In this document: positions 53,391 to 62,900 of the stretch, piece by piece
Position numbering within the stretch: position 1 is the first letter of the stretch
Layout of the letters: each line of letters starts with the position of its first letter
Assembly: GCF_006439355.1 (NCBI RefSeq)
Contig: NZ_VFTG01000003.1
Coordinates: 186,001 to 250,000, forward strand
Direction: 5' to 3'
Length of the DNA: 64,000 nt
Source of the DNA: Mesorhizobium sp. B4-1-3
GTDB taxonomy: Bacteria; Pseudomonadota; Alphaproteobacteria; Rhizobiales; Rhizobiaceae
Notes under the pieces: generated by a model
Databases searched by the model: none
What the model was told of the DNA's origin: nothing
What the model saw: only the letters and a program-made list of their open reading frames with translations
Made by a program: the position numbers and the translations under genes

Positions 53391-54284
53391 TCAGTCCGCG
53401 ACCTGGTTGCCATAGAGCTCGACCACCAGATCGTGGATGGCCTCCGCCGTCCTCGGGCCGAAGCCGAGCAGATAGCCGCCCTGCATGCTGACCATCTTGC
53501 GGTTCGTGCCCGCCGGGGTCGAAGCGACGGCCGGGTTGGCAAACAGTTCCTCTTCCGAGATCGGCGGACCACCACCCTTCATGGTCAAGATGACATCCGG
53601 CTTGGCACTGACGATCGCCTCCTCCGTCATCCCCTTGTAGCCGGAAAAGCCCTCGACCGTATTGACCGCGCCGGCAAGCTTGATGATGCCGTCGGCCGCG
53701 GTGTCGCTGCCCGCGGCAAGGATCTTGCCGCCTTGCGTCGACAGCACGAACAGCACCCGCTTGCGCTCCTTGATCGCGGCCGTCTGCTTTTCCGTCGCCA
53801 TAAGCTTCGCGTCCGTTTCCGCGACCAGCTTCTCCGCCTTCGCCTCGACCCCCAGCGCCTTGCCGACGACGCGGATCTTTTCGAGGATGCCCTCGTGATC
53901 GTAGCGGTCGGGCACCTCGATGAAAGGCACGCTCGACTTCTTCAGCACGTCGACCGCTTCCTTCGGGCCGCTGCCATGCAGCGCCAGGATTCCGCTCGGA
54001 TTGACCGACAGGACGCCCTCGGGCGAGAGGGCGCGCATGTAACCGACATCCGGCAGCTTCTGCGCTTCTTCCGGATAGGAGCTGGTCGAATCGCGGGCGA
54101 CGAGACGCCCGTCCTCGCCAAGTGCATAGACGATCTCGGTGATCGAGCCTCCAATCGAGACAATTCGCGAAGCATCCGAAAAGACGGCTTTCTCTTCGCC
54201 GGCTCCAGCAGGCAGCGCGATAACGGCAAGCAGGACGCCGAGCATCGACGCAAGCGCCGCTCGGAAACTGAGAACAAAGCGCAT
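53391..54284 (-). CDS. hmuT: Periplasmic haem-binding protein
   Basis: 297 residues with a signal peptide (to about residue 28, ending PAGAG) and the TroA/BtuF-like helical-backbone fold: RIVSIGGSITEIVYALG, DVGYMRALSPEGVLSVNPSGIL, EVPDRYDHEGILEKI and a C-terminal GFGPRTAEAI. It binds haem in the periplasm and delivers it to HmuUV; the usual haem ligand is a tyrosine, and YMRAL and DRYDH are candidates. Lies 11 bases after hmuS. Confidence 0.93.
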   Translation of the reverse strand: MRFVLSFRAALASMLGVLLAVIALPAGAGEEKAVFSDASRIVSIGGSITEIVYALGEDGRLVARDSTSSYPEEAQKLPDVGYMRALSPEGVLSVNPSGILALHGSGPKEAVDVLKKSSVPFIEVPDRYDHEGILEKIRVVGKALGVEAKAEKLVAETDAKLMATEKQTAAIKERKRVLFVLSTQGGKILAAGSDTAADGIIKLAGAVNTVEGFSGYKGMTEEAIVSAKPDVILTMKGGGPPISEEELFANPAVASTPAGTNRKMVSMQGGYLLGFGPRTAEAIHDLVVELYGNQVAD

Positions 54285-54295
54285 TGGGTACTACC

Positions 54296-55357
54296 TCATG
54301 CCGCGGTCGGGCTGGGAATGCGGGGCAGGTTCTCGGCAAGGAAGCGCCAGTCCTCGCGCTCGCTTTCGCCTTCGTAACGCTTGCCGAAGAACTGGATGAT
54401 CATGCCGCCGTTGGCGTCATAGGCCTCCAGCGACGTGACATGACCGTCCTTGGTCGGCTTGCGCACCGCCCAGACCTCGTGGATGTGGTCGGTCCTCAGA
54501 TGCAGATGGAAGGTTTCGTCGAGCACGTTGATCCACGGGCCCATCACCTTGACCGACTTGATCGGGCCGGAATGGATCTGGATGCAGCCGCGATTGCCCA
54601 CGAAGCACATGATGGGGATATCGCCTGCAGCGGCGTGGTGGAATAGGGCGCTCACCGCGTTATTGTCGAGCAGCCAGGCATAGTCCTGGCCCACCATGCG
54701 CACCGCCTCGCGGCGGCTGAGCTTCAGCGTCTTCAGCATGCCGAAGAACTGATGCACGTCGGTCAGCCGGCTCCAGCGGTCACGCAGGTCGTCGATCGAG
54801 GCAACCAGCCCCAGTCCCTCACCCTCTCCTTCCGCGGCGTTTGGCAGGATCGCGACGGTCGGTTCCTGGTTCGCCGATTCGAGGCTCGCCACCAGTTTCT
54901 GGTAGGCATAGAGGTTGGATGCGGGCTTCAGATGCACCTTGTGCACCGCCTCGCCCGCCGCGTCGAAGAACTGCAGGCTGCGGCGGATTTCGTCGCCGTC
55001 GCGCTTCTCGACGGCGAAGCCATGCGACCAGATTTTCGGGAAAATGCGGAGGTCGATGTTCTCGCCGAGCACCATGGCGTTGTGGTTGCCGGTGACGACC
55101 TTGTCGTAGACGCCGATCTTTTCGTGCACGGCGCTTTCGTTGCGGGTCAGCGCCATCACCTCGCCGACCGCCTCGAGGCCGGTCAAAAGATCGTTGACGC
55201 GATGCTCGACGCGGACTGCGCCAAAACCGCAATGCGCGGCGACCAGTTCCGCCTCCGAAATACCCAATTGTGCCGAGAGATCGCGCTCCCGCGTCTTGAG
55301 ATTGTCCTGCCTCGCCCGCCGAATCTCTGCCGGCGACGGCTTCACGCGCTGGTCCAT
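54296..55357 (-). CDS. hmuS: Haem-degrading/haem-trafficking factor HmuS
   Basis: 353 residues of the HmuS/HemS/ChuX family: two tandem repeats, an N-terminal RERDLSAQLGISEAELVAAH, NHNAMVLGENIDLRIF and, in the second half, FVGNRGCIQIHSGPIKSVKVMGPW. These cytoplasmic proteins bind incoming haem and help break it down or pass it on. The ATG at 55357 follows GGTGGAAG; longer frames overlap hmuP. The locus also has an IsdG-type monooxygenase, so two haem-handling enzymes are available. Confidence 0.93.
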   Translation of the reverse strand: MDQRVKPSPAEIRRARQDNLKTRERDLSAQLGISEAELVAAHCGFGAVRVEHRVNDLLTGLEAVGEVMALTRNESAVHEKIGVYDKVVTGNHNAMVLGENIDLRIFPKIWSHGFAVEKRDGDEIRRSLQFFDAAGEAVHKVHLKPASNLYAYQKLVASLESANQEPTVAILPNAAEGEGEGLGLVASIDDLRDRWSRLTDVHQFFGMLKTLKLSRREAVRMVGQDYAWLLDNNAVSALFHHAAAGDIPIMCFVGNRGCIQIHSGPIKSVKVMGPWINVLDETFHLHLRTDHIHEVWAVRKPTKDGHVTSLEAYDANGGMIIQFFGKRYEGESEREDWRFLAENLPRIPSPTAA

Positions 55358-55410
55358 GTCTTCCACCTGTGCTGCCTGATGTCTGCTCGTCTGGCGCCCG
55401 CCGGCGCCGA

Positions 55411-55617
55411 TCACTTGTTGAGGATCAGCTTGCCCTGGCGGGTGATCTTCAGGCGATAGAGCGCGCCATGATGCTCGATGCCGATCTCGTGCTCGCCCTG
55501 GAAAAGTGTGTTGCTGGAGAGCGTCCTCACCGCCAGCGGCACGCGTTCATAGCGCATCTGCGTGTCTTCCGGACGGCGAACGCGATAGCGGAAATCATTG
55601 GGATTTTGCGTGTTCAT
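55411..55617 (-). CDS. hmuP: Haemin uptake protein HmuP
   Basis: 68 residues with the HmuP core: [48 protein letters not shown]. In Bradyrhizobium HmuP is needed to activate the haem receptor operon together with Irr. The ATG at 55617 follows AAGGA. It is first in the - strand operon and divergent from hmuR, a placement that suits a role at the shared promoter. Confidence 0.92.
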   Translation of the reverse strand: MNTQNPNDFRYRVRRPEDTQMRYERVPLAVRTLSSNTLFQGEHEIGIEHHGALYRLKITRQGKLILNK

Positions 55618-55680
55618 CGGGTCGGTCCTTTCCTCTGACGGCCACCTTGGCCGCAGCCTCATAAATGCCGATTCAATTCT

Positions 55681-55708
55681 TGACTATAATAATCATGTTT
55701 ACTAGTCA
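55681..55708. promoter_or_regulatory. IRO-type box in the hmuP/hmuR divergent promoter
   Basis: TGA-N9-TCA at 55681-55695 fits the RirA operator pattern, as at rirA. The same bases begin a perfect dyad TGACTA-N16-TAGTCA (55681-55708). The region is AT-rich, in contrast to the neighbouring genes, and both hmuP and hmuR promoters should lie here. Iron-dependent repression by RirA is inferred; I saw no clear ICE-type Irr box. Confidence 0.6.
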
Positions 55709-55815
55709 GTGCATTACCGGACTAAATGAGTCAACATTTAAGGCGCCGGACGTGATCAAAAATGCGAGCGAGCCACTGGCCAGCCAGCTACGAGCCTGAA
55801 ATCTGGAGTTGGGGC

Positions 55816-58014
55816 ATGGGGTTGGCGACTTGGGGACGGACGGGCCTGGCGGGCAATGGCGCGGGGCCGGGCTTCGCTATATTGATGGGCGGAGCGGCGG
55901 CGATCGTGCTCAGCGCGCCCGCCGCACAAGCGCAGCAGGCCGCCCAGCCGGCGGCCAATCAGCAGCAGGCCGGCCAGAAAAAGAAGGCTGACGACAAGAC
56001 CGCGGCGGAAGGAACCCTGCTCGACAAGATCCTGGTCATCAGCCGCACCGGCGAAACGGCAATCCGGTCGCTGGCCTCGGCCAGCCATGTCGACCAGGAG
56101 CAGCTCGACCGCCGCATGGCGACGACGCCGAACGAGATGCTGCTCGGCGTGCCAGGCGTCACCGTCCAGGCCGACGCGCGGCGCGTCTCTTCGAGCATCA
56201 ACATTCGCGGCCTGCAGGATTTCGGCCGCGTCGCCGTGATCGTTGACGGCGCAAGGCAAGATTTCCAGCGCTCCGACCATGGCACGCAATCGACCTTCTA
56301 TGTCGATCCCGAGCTCATCAAGTCGGTCGACGTCATCCGCGGCCCGACCGCCAACACTTACGGCTCAGGCGCCATCGGCGGCGTCGTCTTCTTCGGCACC
56401 AAGGACGCCGCCGATTTCCTCAAGCCGGAGGAGACATGGGCCGGCTCGCTGACCGAACGCTATGAGAGCAACGGCAAGGGCTGGACCACCAGCGCCACCG
56501 GCGCCTACAAGATCAACGACAACTGGGACGTCCTCGGCAACATCGTCTACCGTGACTACGGCGACTACAAAAACGGCGGCGGCGACACCGTTGCCGGCAC
56601 AGGGTTTGACGTGCTGAGCGGTCTGCTCAAGACCACCATACGCCCGACCGAGAACAGCGAACTGAAGCTAGGCTGGGTCGGCTCCAAGGACGGCTGGACC
56701 GAGACCAGCGGCGGTGTGCCGGCCAACGACGTCGATTTGAAATCGAACACTTTCACGGCCCGCTACAACATCACCGACGATGCCAAGAGCTGGCTCGACC
56801 TCCACATCAACGCTTCCTACAACAAGACGAATCTCGACCTGACGACGCTTGCCGCGCAGAACCGCTTCGATCCGACCACCGGCCTGCCCGTGGTGCTGCC
56901 GGCCGGTTCGCTATCGACCTTCGATGTCGGGACGACCGGCATCGACATCTGGAACACGTCGCGCTTCGAGACGGCGGACGTCGCGCATGAGCTGACCTAT
57001 GGCGGCGACTGGGTCGGCGACGACGTCGATACCGGCGGCAGCGCCGGCGGCGACAGTTTTTATACGCCGTCGGGCAAGCGCAACGTCTCCGGCGCCTACA
57101 TCCAGGACAAGCTGACCTGGGAGTGGCTCGAAGTCATTGGCGGCCTGCGCTACGACAATTACAGCCTGAAGGACGACACGAACGAAACCTCCGGCGACAG
57201 GGTTTCGCCGCGCATCACGGTCGGCGTCTCACCCTTTGAGAGCGCCGGCCTGGCCGGCCTGCAGCTCTACGGCACCTATGCGGAGGGCTATCGCTCGCCC
57301 TCGCTGACCGAGACGCTGATCAGCGGCAACCATCCGGCCGGCGTCAGCTTCCCGTTCCTGCCCAACCCGAACCTGAAGCCCGAGACCGGCAAGACCGCCG
57401 AGTTCGGCGTCAACTACAAGCAGAACGACATCATCGAAGGCGGCGACGTGCTGCGGCTCAAGGCTGCCTACTTCCACAACAATGTCGACGACTATATCGA
57501 CGGCGTGACGCTCTCGCCCTTCGACCCGACCAGCGGCTGCCCGTTCGGCCCCGGTATTCCGATCTGCTTCCAGTACCAGAACTTCGCAAAGGCCAAGATC
57601 AACGGCTTCGAGCTGGAAAGCGTCTACGACGCCGGCTGGGGCTATGCCGGGCTGTCGGCCTCGATCGTCAACGGCCACACCATCTCGTACGAAGGCGAGC
57701 GCGCGGACCTCGCCACCATCCCCTCCTCGCAGGTGACGGCGCAGCTCGGCCTGCGCTTCCTCGAGGACAAGCTGACTGTCGGTGGCGAGGTGCAGTACAA
57801 CGGCAAGCCGAAAGGCAATCCGGTGGCCAAGGACTTCACGCTGGTCAACGCCTTCGCCAGCTATGAGGCGACGGACAATCTCAAGCTCGACTTCCGCGCC
57901 GACAATCTGTTCGACGTCAAATACACCAACCCGCTCAACGGAAGCACGACAGCCGTCCTTTACGAACCCGGCGTCACGCTGAAGCTGGCGGCAACCATGC
58001 GCTTCGGGGGCTGA
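55816..58014 (+). CDS. hmuR: TonB-dependent haem/haemoglobin receptor
   Basis: 732 residues from the ATG at 55816, which has GGAG seven bases before it; an in-frame ATG 18 codons earlier has no site. The leader ends near SAPAAQAQ. It is followed by a low-complexity Gln/Ala stretch, a TonB-box-like LDKILVIS, the plug domain (PNEMLLGVPGVTVQAD, NIRGLQDFGRVAVIVDGARQ) and a barrel ending in TMRFGG. Haem-receptor hallmarks are present: YRSP (residue 492, for FRAP), a histidine at 506 and PNPNL (516-520). Brings haem across the outer membrane using TonB energy. Confidence 0.94.
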   Translation: MGLATWGRTGLAGNGAGPGFAILMGGAAAIVLSAPAAQAQQAAQPAANQQQAGQKKKADDKTAAEGTLLDKILVISRTGETAIRSLASASHVDQEQLDRRMATTPNEMLLGVPGVTVQADARRVSSSINIRGLQDFGRVAVIVDGARQDFQRSDHGTQSTFYVDPELIKSVDVIRGPTANTYGSGAIGGVVFFGTKDAADFLKPEETWAGSLTERYESNGKGWTTSATGAYKINDNWDVLGNIVYRDYGDYKNGGGDTVAGTGFDVLSGLLKTTIRPTENSELKLGWVGSKDGWTETSGGVPANDVDLKSNTFTARYNITDDAKSWLDLHINASYNKTNLDLTTLAAQNRFDPTTGLPVVLPAGSLSTFDVGTTGIDIWNTSRFETADVAHELTYGGDWVGDDVDTGGSAGGDSFYTPSGKRNVSGAYIQDKLTWEWLEVIGGLRYDNYSLKDDTNETSGDRVSPRITVGVSPFESAGLAGLQLYGTYAEGYRSPSLTETLISGNHPAGVSFPFLPNPNLKPETGKTAEFGVNYKQNDIIEGGDVLRLKAAYFHNNVDDYIDGVTLSPFDPTSGCPFGPGIPICFQYQNFAKAKINGFELESVYDAGWGYAGLSASIVNGHTISYEGERADLATIPSSQVTAQLGLRFLEDKLTVGGEVQYNGKPKGNPVAKDFTLVNAFASYEATDNLKLDFRADNLFDVKYTNPLNGSTTAVLYEPGVTLKLAATMRFGG

Positions 58015-58020
58015 ACAGAC

Positions 58021-58461
58021 ATGAAACGCTTGTCGGCATCCCTTCGTCTGCTGACTTCGGCGTTCGCGATGTCGCTTGCGATGGTGCCGGAATGGGCCCA
58101 GTCCGCGCCGGCTCCGGCACTCAGTCTCGAACTCAACGCCGCGCAGCCGTCTGAAAAAGGCTGCCGGCTGACCTTCGTCGTCAGCAACACGCTCGGCGCC
58201 GACCTGTCCAAGGCCGCGTTCGAGATCGCGTTGTTCAACGAGGCCGGCGTCGTCGACCGCCTCACCGTGCTCGATTTCAAGGACCTGCCGGCCGGCAAGA
58301 CCAAGGTCGCGCGCTTCGACCTTGCCGGCGCCAACTGCGGCAAGCTCAGCCGCGTGCTGATCAACAGCGCGACCGAATGCGCCGGAACCGGCGTCGAGCC
58401 GACGGCCTGCATGCGCGCATTGAAGACCTCGACCAGGACAGCCATCGCTTTCGGCGTCTGA
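58021..58461 (+). CDS. Exported protein of unknown function in the haem locus
   Basis: 146 residues. A signal peptide (LRLLTSAFAMSLAMVPEWAQSA) is followed by a predicted beta-rich domain with four cysteines (about positions 48, 109, 123 and 132), which could form two disulfides in the periplasm: GCRLTFVVSNTLGADLSKAAFEI, GANCGKL, ATECAG, TACMRA. The pattern recalls immunoglobulin-like domains that accompany cell-surface proteins. It lies six bases after hmuR and just before tonB, so it must be co-expressed with haem uptake; a periplasmic chaperone or accessory to HmuR/TonB is one idea. I do not recognise a named family. Confidence 0.75.
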   Translation: MKRLSASLRLLTSAFAMSLAMVPEWAQSAPAPALSLELNAAQPSEKGCRLTFVVSNTLGADLSKAAFEIALFNEAGVVDRLTVLDFKDLPAGKTKVARFDLAGANCGKLSRVLINSATECAGTGVEPTACMRALKTSTRTAIAFGV

Positions 58462-58468
58462 ACCGGTC

Positions 58469-59542
58469 ATGGGGATGGAGCCGGCACTCTCGCGCAACGC
58501 CGTTCCCTGGCTCCTGCCTGGGATCCGCGTTGCGCCGTTTGCGGCAACCGATCTTGATTTGACAATTTCCCGCTTGTCGCGGCAGCTTCCGGCCCGCGCC
58601 ATGCAGGACACCAGCGACACTCCCGACACCGACAGCGTTTTGACGGCCGCTCCCGGCGAGGCGTTGGCTGGACCACGCCCGCGCGGCGAGCATGGCAAAT
58701 GGACGATAGCGATTGCCGCCTCATGCCTGGTCCACGGCGCGGTTGCGGCGGCCTGGCTCGTGCCGCCATCGGCAAAGCCGGATCTGCAGGATCCGACGCA
58801 GGCGGAAGGCAGCGATCGATCCGGCGCCAGCGTTGCCGGCAGCGCCCTCAACCCCGAGCGGCAGTCGATCAACGTCGCCTTGGTGCCACCTCCCCGGCCA
58901 CCGGCGAAACCTCTGCCGCCAGCCGAAACGGCGCCACCCGCTGAAAAGACGCCGCCGGTCGAAGCCGCGAAAACACGAGCCGAGCCCAGCAAGCCTCCGG
59001 TCGCTCCGGACATCCTCGTTGCCGACGCGCCTCGGAACGACTCCGAGAGCGTAGCGCCGGAGACGAGGTCTTCCGAACCCACCCCTGTTCAACAGCAGCA
59101 AAGCGTCAGTCATCCGCCGACGCCGGCGCAGCCGCCGGTCCCCGCCGCAAGGCCAGCGGCCGCCAACCCGCTAACGGCTGAAAAGAGCGGTGCTGCCGAT
59201 GGTCAGACCCGGTCCGAGCCAGCGGTCAGCAAGGGCGAAAGGCAGAACGAGGCGGGCACCAGGGCGGAAAACAATTACCGCAGCAATGTGATCCGCAAGC
59301 TCGGCCGCGTCTATCGGGCCGTGCCGCCTTCGCTGCAGGCAGCGGCGCGCAGCAACACCGTCGTCACCTTCGTCATCGGCAGGCAGGGCACCATCGACGA
59401 ACTGCGTGTCGTCGAAAGCTCAGGTTCGGACACTTTCGATCAGATCGTCCTTGGCTTCGTGCGCAAGGCGGCGCCCTTCCCTCCCATTCCGGCGAAGCTT
59501 GGAAGCCGCCTGGAATTCACCGGCGCGATCGGCCCGTTTTGA
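58469..59542 (+). CDS. tonB: Energy transducer TonB
   Basis: Up to 357 residues: one membrane helix (WTIAIAASCLVHGAVAAAWLV, about 77-97), a long Pro/Ala/Glu-rich periplasm-spanning linker (about 130-260) and a C-terminal TonB domain with YRSNVIRKLGRVYRAVPPSL, VTFVIGRQGTIDELRVVESSG and FPPIP. It couples the proton gradient through ExbBD to HmuR. The start is uncertain; no candidate has a good ribosome site. ATG 58601 would remove 44 residues without touching any domain. No exbBD genes are in the window. Confidence 0.87.
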   Translation: MGMEPALSRNAVPWLLPGIRVAPFAATDLDLTISRLSRQLPARAMQDTSDTPDTDSVLTAAPGEALAGPRPRGEHGKWTIAIAASCLVHGAVAAAWLVPPSAKPDLQDPTQAEGSDRSGASVAGSALNPERQSINVALVPPPRPPAKPLPPAETAPPAEKTPPVEAAKTRAEPSKPPVAPDILVADAPRNDSESVAPETRSSEPTPVQQQQSVSHPPTPAQPPVPAARPAAANPLTAEKSGAADGQTRSEPAVSKGERQNEAGTRAENNYRSNVIRKLGRVYRAVPPSLQAAARSNTVVTFVIGRQGTIDELRVVESSGSDTFDQIVLGFVRKAAPFPPIPAKLGSRLEFTGAIGPF

Positions 59543-59592
59543 GAGCCTCCGCCCTCAGACCATCAATCCCGGCTCATCATGAAAGGAAACCA

Positions 59593-59907
59593 ATGTACAT
59601 CGCCATGAACCGCTTCAAGGTCCAGAACGGCTCGGAAGAAGCCTTCGAGGACGTCTGGAAAAACCGTGACTCCAGCCTCTCCGAAATGAAGGGTTTCAGG
59701 GAATTCCACCTGCTGCGCGGGCCGGTCAACGAGACCGAGGGCTACACGCTGTTTGCCTCGCACACCGTCTGGGCAAGCCAGGAGGATTTCGTCGCCTGGA
59801 CGAAATCGGAAAACTTCCGCGCCGCCCATCGCAACGCCGGCGGCTCGAAGGTTCATTACCTCGGCCATCCGCAGTTCGAGGGGTTCTCGGTCGTCGAAGG
59901 CGCTTAA
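59593..59907 (+). CDS. IsdG-type haem monooxygenase (HmuQ/HmuD-like)
   Basis: 104 residues of the ABM/IsdG dimeric ferredoxin-like fold. The catalytic set known for IsdG enzymes (Asn, Trp, His) is present in matching places: Asn6 in IAMNRFKV, Trp69 in DFVAWTKSENF and His79 in RAAHR. It would open haem and release iron in the cytoplasm; Bradyrhizobium HmuQ and HmuD are related enzymes. AAGGAAACC precedes the ATG at 59593. It closes the + strand hmuR-tonB operon and converges with putA. Confidence 0.88.
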   Translation: MYIAMNRFKVQNGSEEAFEDVWKNRDSSLSEMKGFREFHLLRGPVNETEGYTLFASHTVWASQEDFVAWTKSENFRAAHRNAGGSKVHYLGHPQFEGFSVVEGA

Positions 59908-59941
59908 CACGCGCCTTCGATAGATCGTTTTTGCCCTGCGC

Positions 59942-62900
59942 CTAAGCTGCGGCGAGCAAGCTGGCGTTGCCTCCCGCCGCCGTCGTGTCGACGCAGACCG
60001 CGCGCTCGTGCGCGTAAGCCGCCGGGTTCAGCACCTCGTTGACCAACGGCACGATCGGCCCGGCGCGCTCGGCGATCACCTTGCGCACGATGCGCGCCGC
60101 CTCCGGCGTGCCGGAGAAGGCGACGACATCGACGCGCAGCGAACGCGCCTCGACCGGATCGGGCCGGCCATCGATGGCCGCCAGCGGCAGGCCCTTGCCG
60201 GTCAGCGCAGACAGCGCAGCCGGCGCGCCAGGTGCCACCGCCAGCACTGCATTGCCGGCGGCGAGCGCCTGAATCGTCTGCGCAAGCAGCGTCTCGGCGT
60301 CCGGGCCGAGGCACAGCACCCGGCCGCGCGGTGCGAGCGACAGGGTATTGGCCTCGCCGGTCGGCCCGGGCAGGTCGACCTGGCCGAAATCGAGACTCGC
60401 CGCGGCAGCGATTGCCGCCGCGCCCTTGCCGCGCAGATGCTTCCTCAGGATCGCCACGCGGTCCGGCCGCGTCGACCAGCCGCCGAGCGTCGGATCCGGC
60501 AGATTGTCGGCAAGCTCGGTCGCGGTCACCTTATGGCCCTCGCCAACCTCGGTGCCGGCCTCAGGTCCCTTGCGGAAGCGGCGCAGGTAATGCGGCCCGC
60601 CCGCCTTCGGGCCTGTGCCCGAAAGCCCCTCGCCGCCGAAGGGCTGCGAACCGACGACGGCGCCGATCTGGTTGCGGTTGACATAGATGTTGCCGGCATG
60701 GATGCCATCGACGAAATGCTGGACACGCCCCTCGATGCGGGTGTGCAGGCCAAAGGTCAGGCCATAACCCTTGCGGTTGATGGCGGCGATCACCTGGTCG
60801 ATCTCGTCGGCATCGAAGGTCGCGACATGCAGCACCGGGCCGAACACCTCGCGCTCCATCTCCTCGATGCCCTTGACGCGGAACACATGCGGGGCGACGA
60901 AGCGGCCGGTTGCTGGCGCTTCCAATTTCGCGATCAGCCGGCCTTCCAGCCCCTTCGTCTTGCAATAGTCGCTGATCGAAGCTTGCGCCTCGTCGTCGAT
61001 GACCGGACCGACATCGGTTGAAATCAGCCAGGGATTGCCGACGTTGAGCGCTTCCATGGCGCCCTTGAGCATCTCCAGCATCTTCTTCTCGACATCCTTC
61101 TGGACATAGAGCACGCGCAGCGCCGAGCAGCGCTGGCCGGCGCTCTGGAAGGCGGAAGCGAGGATGTCGCGCACCGCCTGTTCCGGCAGCGCGGTGGAAT
61201 CGACGATCATCGCGTTCAAGCCGCCGGTCTCGGCGATCAGCATCGCATCGGGCGCCGCGGTCTCGGCCAATTGCTTCTCGATCAGCTTGGCGACCTCGGT
61301 CGAGCCGGTGAAGCAGACCCCTGCAATGCGCGGATCGGCGGTGAGCGGCGCGCCGACCGATGGGCCGTCGCCCGGCAGAAGCTGGATGACGTCTTCCGGC
61401 ACGCCGGCCTCGCGCAGCACCTCGACGGCGCGGAACGCGATCAACGGAGTCTGCTCGGCCGGCTTGGCGATCACCGAATTGCCGGTGACCAAAGCCGCCG
61501 CGATCTGGCCGGTGAAGATCGCCAGCGGGAAATTCCACGGCGAAATGCATACGATCGCACCGCGCGCTTGCGTGCCCGCTTCGGCATTCGCCGCCTCGGC
61601 CGCGTAATAGCGCAGAAAGTCCACCGCCTCACGCACCTCGGCGACGCCGTCGGCCAGCGACTTGCCGGCCTCGCGGGTGGCGAGAGCGAAGAACTCGGCG
61701 GCGTTGGCCTCGTAGAGGTCGGCGGCGCGGTTGAGGATCGCGGCACGCTCGGCAACCGGACGCTTTGCCCAGGCGGGCTGGGCGTCGACGGCAATGCGCA
61801 CTGCGGTCGCCACCTGCTTGGCCGCTGCCTCATGGACCGTGCCGACGATCTCGTCGGGCTTGGCTGGATTGAGGATCTGGCGTTGCTTGCCGTAGCCGGC
61901 GGCCCGCGTGACCGGCCTGGCGTGCCAGCGGTCCGCTCCGGTGAATTCCGCCCGCGCCTTGTCGATTGCCGCGAGCGTCACCGGATCGGTGATGTCGAAG
62001 CCTCTGGAATTACGACGCCCGGCGCCGAAGATCGCGGCGGGCCGCGCGATCGCCGGATTGGCGGCAGGACCCTGCGTTTCGACAATCGTGAGCGGATCGC
62101 GCGCGATCTCCTCGGGCTCGACCTCCTCGTCGGTCAACTGATGGACGAAGGAGGAGTTGGCGCCGTTTTCCAGCAAACGCCGCACCAGATAGGCGAGCAG
62201 GTCCGAATGCGCGCCGACCGGCGCATAGATGCGGCAGCGCGTCCCCTCGGCCTGGCGAACCGTCTCGTGCAGCGCCTCGCCCATGCCATGCAGGCGCTGG
62301 AACTCGAAGCTGTCTCGGTCCTTCGCCATCGACAGGATCGCTGCCACGGTGTGCGCGTTGTGGGTGGCAAACTGCGGATAGATGCGGTCGGTCATCGACA
62401 AAAGCTTCTTCGCGCAGGCCAGATACGAAACGTCGGTATTGGCCTTGCGGGTGAAGACCGGATAGCCGGAGAGCCCAAGCGTCTGCGCCCGCTTGATCTC
62501 GGTGTCCCAGTAGGCGCCCTTCACCAGCCGCACCATGATCCGGCGATCGTATTTCTTCGCCAGTGCATAGAGCCAGTCGATGGCGAAAGCCGCGCGCGGG
62601 CCATAGGCCTGGACGACGACGCCGAAACCGTCCCAGTCGGCAAGTTCCGGCTCTGCCAGCACGCGTTCGATGACGTCGAGCGAGAGGTCGAGCCGGTCGG
62701 CCTCCTCGGCATCAATGTTGAGGCCCATACGCGAATGCCGGGCGGCAAGCGCCAACGACAGAAGCCGCTCGGCCATCACCGGCAGCATCGTCTCGCGCTG
62801 CGCCATCTCGTAGCGCGGATGCAGCGCCGAGAGCTTGACCGAAATGCCGTGGTTGGAGCGGATGTCGGGGCCGTTCGACCCGGCGTCGAGCGACGAGATC

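Noticed and set aside
51432..54377. A 981-codon open frame antisense to hmuVUT, and similar long antisense frames (e.g. 2650-4311 and 61271-63457)
   Set aside because: Their translations are Arg/His/Asp/Gly-rich with no domain, and they mirror genuine genes with strong motifs. They follow from third-position GC bias in a GC-rich genome.
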